Shown here: piece after piece, positions 62,701-64,000 of the stretch | Numbering within the stretch: position 1 is the first letter of the stretch | Layout: each line of letters begins with the position of its first letter | DNA from: Edaphochlamys debaryana | Taxonomy: Eukaryota > Chlorophyta > Chlorophyceae > Chlamydomonadales | Direction: 5' to 3' | Length of the DNA: 64,000 bases | NCBI GenBank assembly: GCA_016858145.1 | Contig: JAEHOE010000041.1 | Coordinates: 372,001-436,000 of the forward strand | The notes under the pieces: generated by a model | Databases searched by the model: none | The model's input: the letters and a program-made list of their open reading frames with translations, nothing else | Told to the model about the DNA's origin: nothing | Program-made: the position numbers and the translations under genes

Positions 62701-64000
62701 ACGCCGAGTACACTGCCGTACACGTATCCGCGATCCTGACCTGGCTCAAGGCCAGGCCCAACCGCGGCATCATCGTGTCAGGTGAGGGGGTGCGGCCTCA
62801 CGAAACAGCGATGACCCCCGTTCCCATGTGTGCTGCACAGCGCTACTGAGTTCCGACTTGGCCCCATGACCCCCCCGCGCCAATGCCCCTTCCCCTCCTT
62901 CCCCCTCTCAGGCCACGCCTGGTGGTGGTCGTACACCCACCCCAACGCCAACGTGTTTACCGACCTCCCCGCCAACGCCCTGCTCTGGCCGCTGGGGCTG
63001 GCGGTGTCAACGTTCGCGCCCTGGGGCGCACAGGACGCGCCCACGTCGCCACCCTCGGCCTGGCTATGGCACAACGCAGCCTATTCCCTGGTGAGGCCTG
63101 GGACGGGCAGGGCCGCTGCGTAAATACGCTTCCAAGTTGTACGATCTGGTTTGAGGGGACGCCTGATGCAAGCGGTGACCCTCTGGCTTTCCGTTGGTCC
63201 CCCCCTCCTCAGCCCCGCATCCGCGCCGCCAAGGAGAACGCCAGCACGCCCCTGCCCGGCAACTGGGTGTACGCCGCAGGTGAGCAAGTGACACCTGCGC
63301 CACGGCCTCCTTCCGTCTTGCACTGTGCCTCGGAGGAGGGACTTGGATGGGCCCTTGAGCTCATGGGCGCTAAACCCTTCAATACCACCCTTTCCCGCAT
63401 GTAGCCAATGCGGGCATTAACGTCCTCACCACCGTCCTGCCATCCCGCGGCAATCCCCGCGCCGCCGCTGCCGTTGCGGCCATGGACGACGCCCGGGCCA
63501 CCACCGGGCCTGTCGCGGGACCCGACAGCCCCCTCGACGTCAAGTCCTCCCACCCCGCCGAGTTCCTTGATGTGAGCAGCGAACGACACGGTCCCCGCCT
63601 ACCTGCTCGCAGCCCTTAACACGCACTTGCATGCTCGCAGCCCTAGCACAAGGCACACCTCCCCACCAGAGACCCCCTCATCCTGACCCCCGGTCACACC
63701 GCTCGCAATCCGTTGACCCCTTCAGGTTGCCATGGACGCCTGGGCTGTCCGCATCCGGGACCTGACGAACCTCAAGCCCTCCCGCTCCGCCGCCGCCTAC
63801 CCCGGACTGCCCACGCCGGATGCCGTTGCGCGTACCACCACCCTCACCTTCTCCACACGCAATCTGGTGACCCCGCCCAACTCCCAGATGCCGGATGTCG
63901 ACACCCCCACTTGGAGGTCCACGGGCCTGTACGCGCCCCCTGGAAAGCTCATCACGGTTACTGTGGCCACCCGCGTGGTGCTCGGCAAGGGCTTGCGCGT
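59766..64000 (+). CDS. Secreted TCAF/peptidase M60-like protein, truncated by window end
   Basis: Thirteen exons in phase: 59766-60066, 60216-60349, 60485-60662, 60957-61024, 61185-61295, 61467-61527, 61675-62061, 62198-62331, 62589-62781, 62912-63090, 63213-63279, 63405-63571, 63726 to the edge; 751 residues are visible. The ATG is followed by a signal peptide (ALAAGILSLCFISFTGAAS). Two tandem copies of a TCAF N-terminal-type module follow. Copy 1 has GRVFAIGHEGLV, GDKLDRLILNAWRWLA, VDVFLIDSY and GHAWYWSYSH; copy 2 has GRVVAFGHEAMI, VNAFRWASNRT, VDVLWVDTY and GHAWWWSYTH. After them STGLYAPPGKLITVTV matches the lead-in of the peptidase M60 (enhancin-like) domain. The HExxH zinc site would lie beyond the window, so protease activity cannot be judged. 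M60 proteins act on glycoproteins or host and wall surfaces; a wall or matrix role in the alga is inference. Start choice rests on the signal peptide. Confidence 0.8.
62404..62428 (+). repeat. Exon-edge duplication, M60-like gene exon 8 (3' end)
   Basis: CTGGCCAACATCGGCACGGT repeats CTGGCCAACATCCGCAAGGT at the end of exon 8 (donor at 62332), about 90 bp downstream, in the next intron. Confidence 0.65.

Overview
The window reads as nuclear DNA of a chlorophycean green alga, most likely volvocine or Chlamydomonas-like. The reasons are very high GC with G/C-ending codons, many short introns with GT..AG ends, long alanine/glycine/serine/proline/glutamine-rich stretches inside otherwise conserved proteins, and a gene content that is eukaryotic throughout (exocyst subunit, class III cyclase with an extracellular receptor domain, DUF789 protein, TCAF/M60-like protein). 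I cannot name the species. Bacterial features such as operons and Shine-Dalgarno sites do not apply.

Layout, left to right. (1) 1700-5022 (+): FCP1/NIF-type HAD phosphatase-like protein with a degenerate catalytic motif and a long low-complexity tail. (2) 8231-14048 (+): multi-pass membrane protein whose large central part resembles the region that follows the zinc finger in plant SPL proteins. (3) 17852-19580 (+): decaying exons of a Stig1-like cysteine-rich repeat gene. (4) 35729-20808 (-): a receptor-type nucleotidyl cyclase of 26 exons and about 2,673 residues, with an extracellular solute-binding-like domain, one membrane span and two complementary cyclase domains. (5) 36605-48076 (+): exocyst subunit SEC6, 26 exons, 850 residues, divergent from the cyclase. 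(6) 50837-57641 (+): DUF789 protein with a long polyQ/low-complexity middle; its 5' end is unresolved. (7) 59766 to the right edge (+): secreted TCAF/peptidase-M60-like protein, cut by the window end. The gaps hold dispersed repeats, hairpins and one small ORF.

Exon borders were chosen by hand from splice consensus plus reading-phase continuity. Phases close across every junction of SEC6, across the cyclase from exon 2 onward, and across the DUF789 and M60-like genes. That makes those models strong apart from the first cyclase exon, the 5' end of the DUF789 gene, and exons 2-4 of the membrane protein.

The most unusual feature is not a gene. Introns in at least four genes contain truncated copies of the neighbouring exon edge, often with the splice site still attached. 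Examples are five copies of the end of one SEC6 exon at about 101-bp spacing, three copies of the end of another, and four copies of one cyclase exon end at about 127-bp spacing. Together with introns that open with G-runs and close with C-runs on the sense strand, and a precise intron presence/absence between the two repeats of the M60-like gene, this suggests a genome that keeps making tandem micro-duplications across exon-intron borders.
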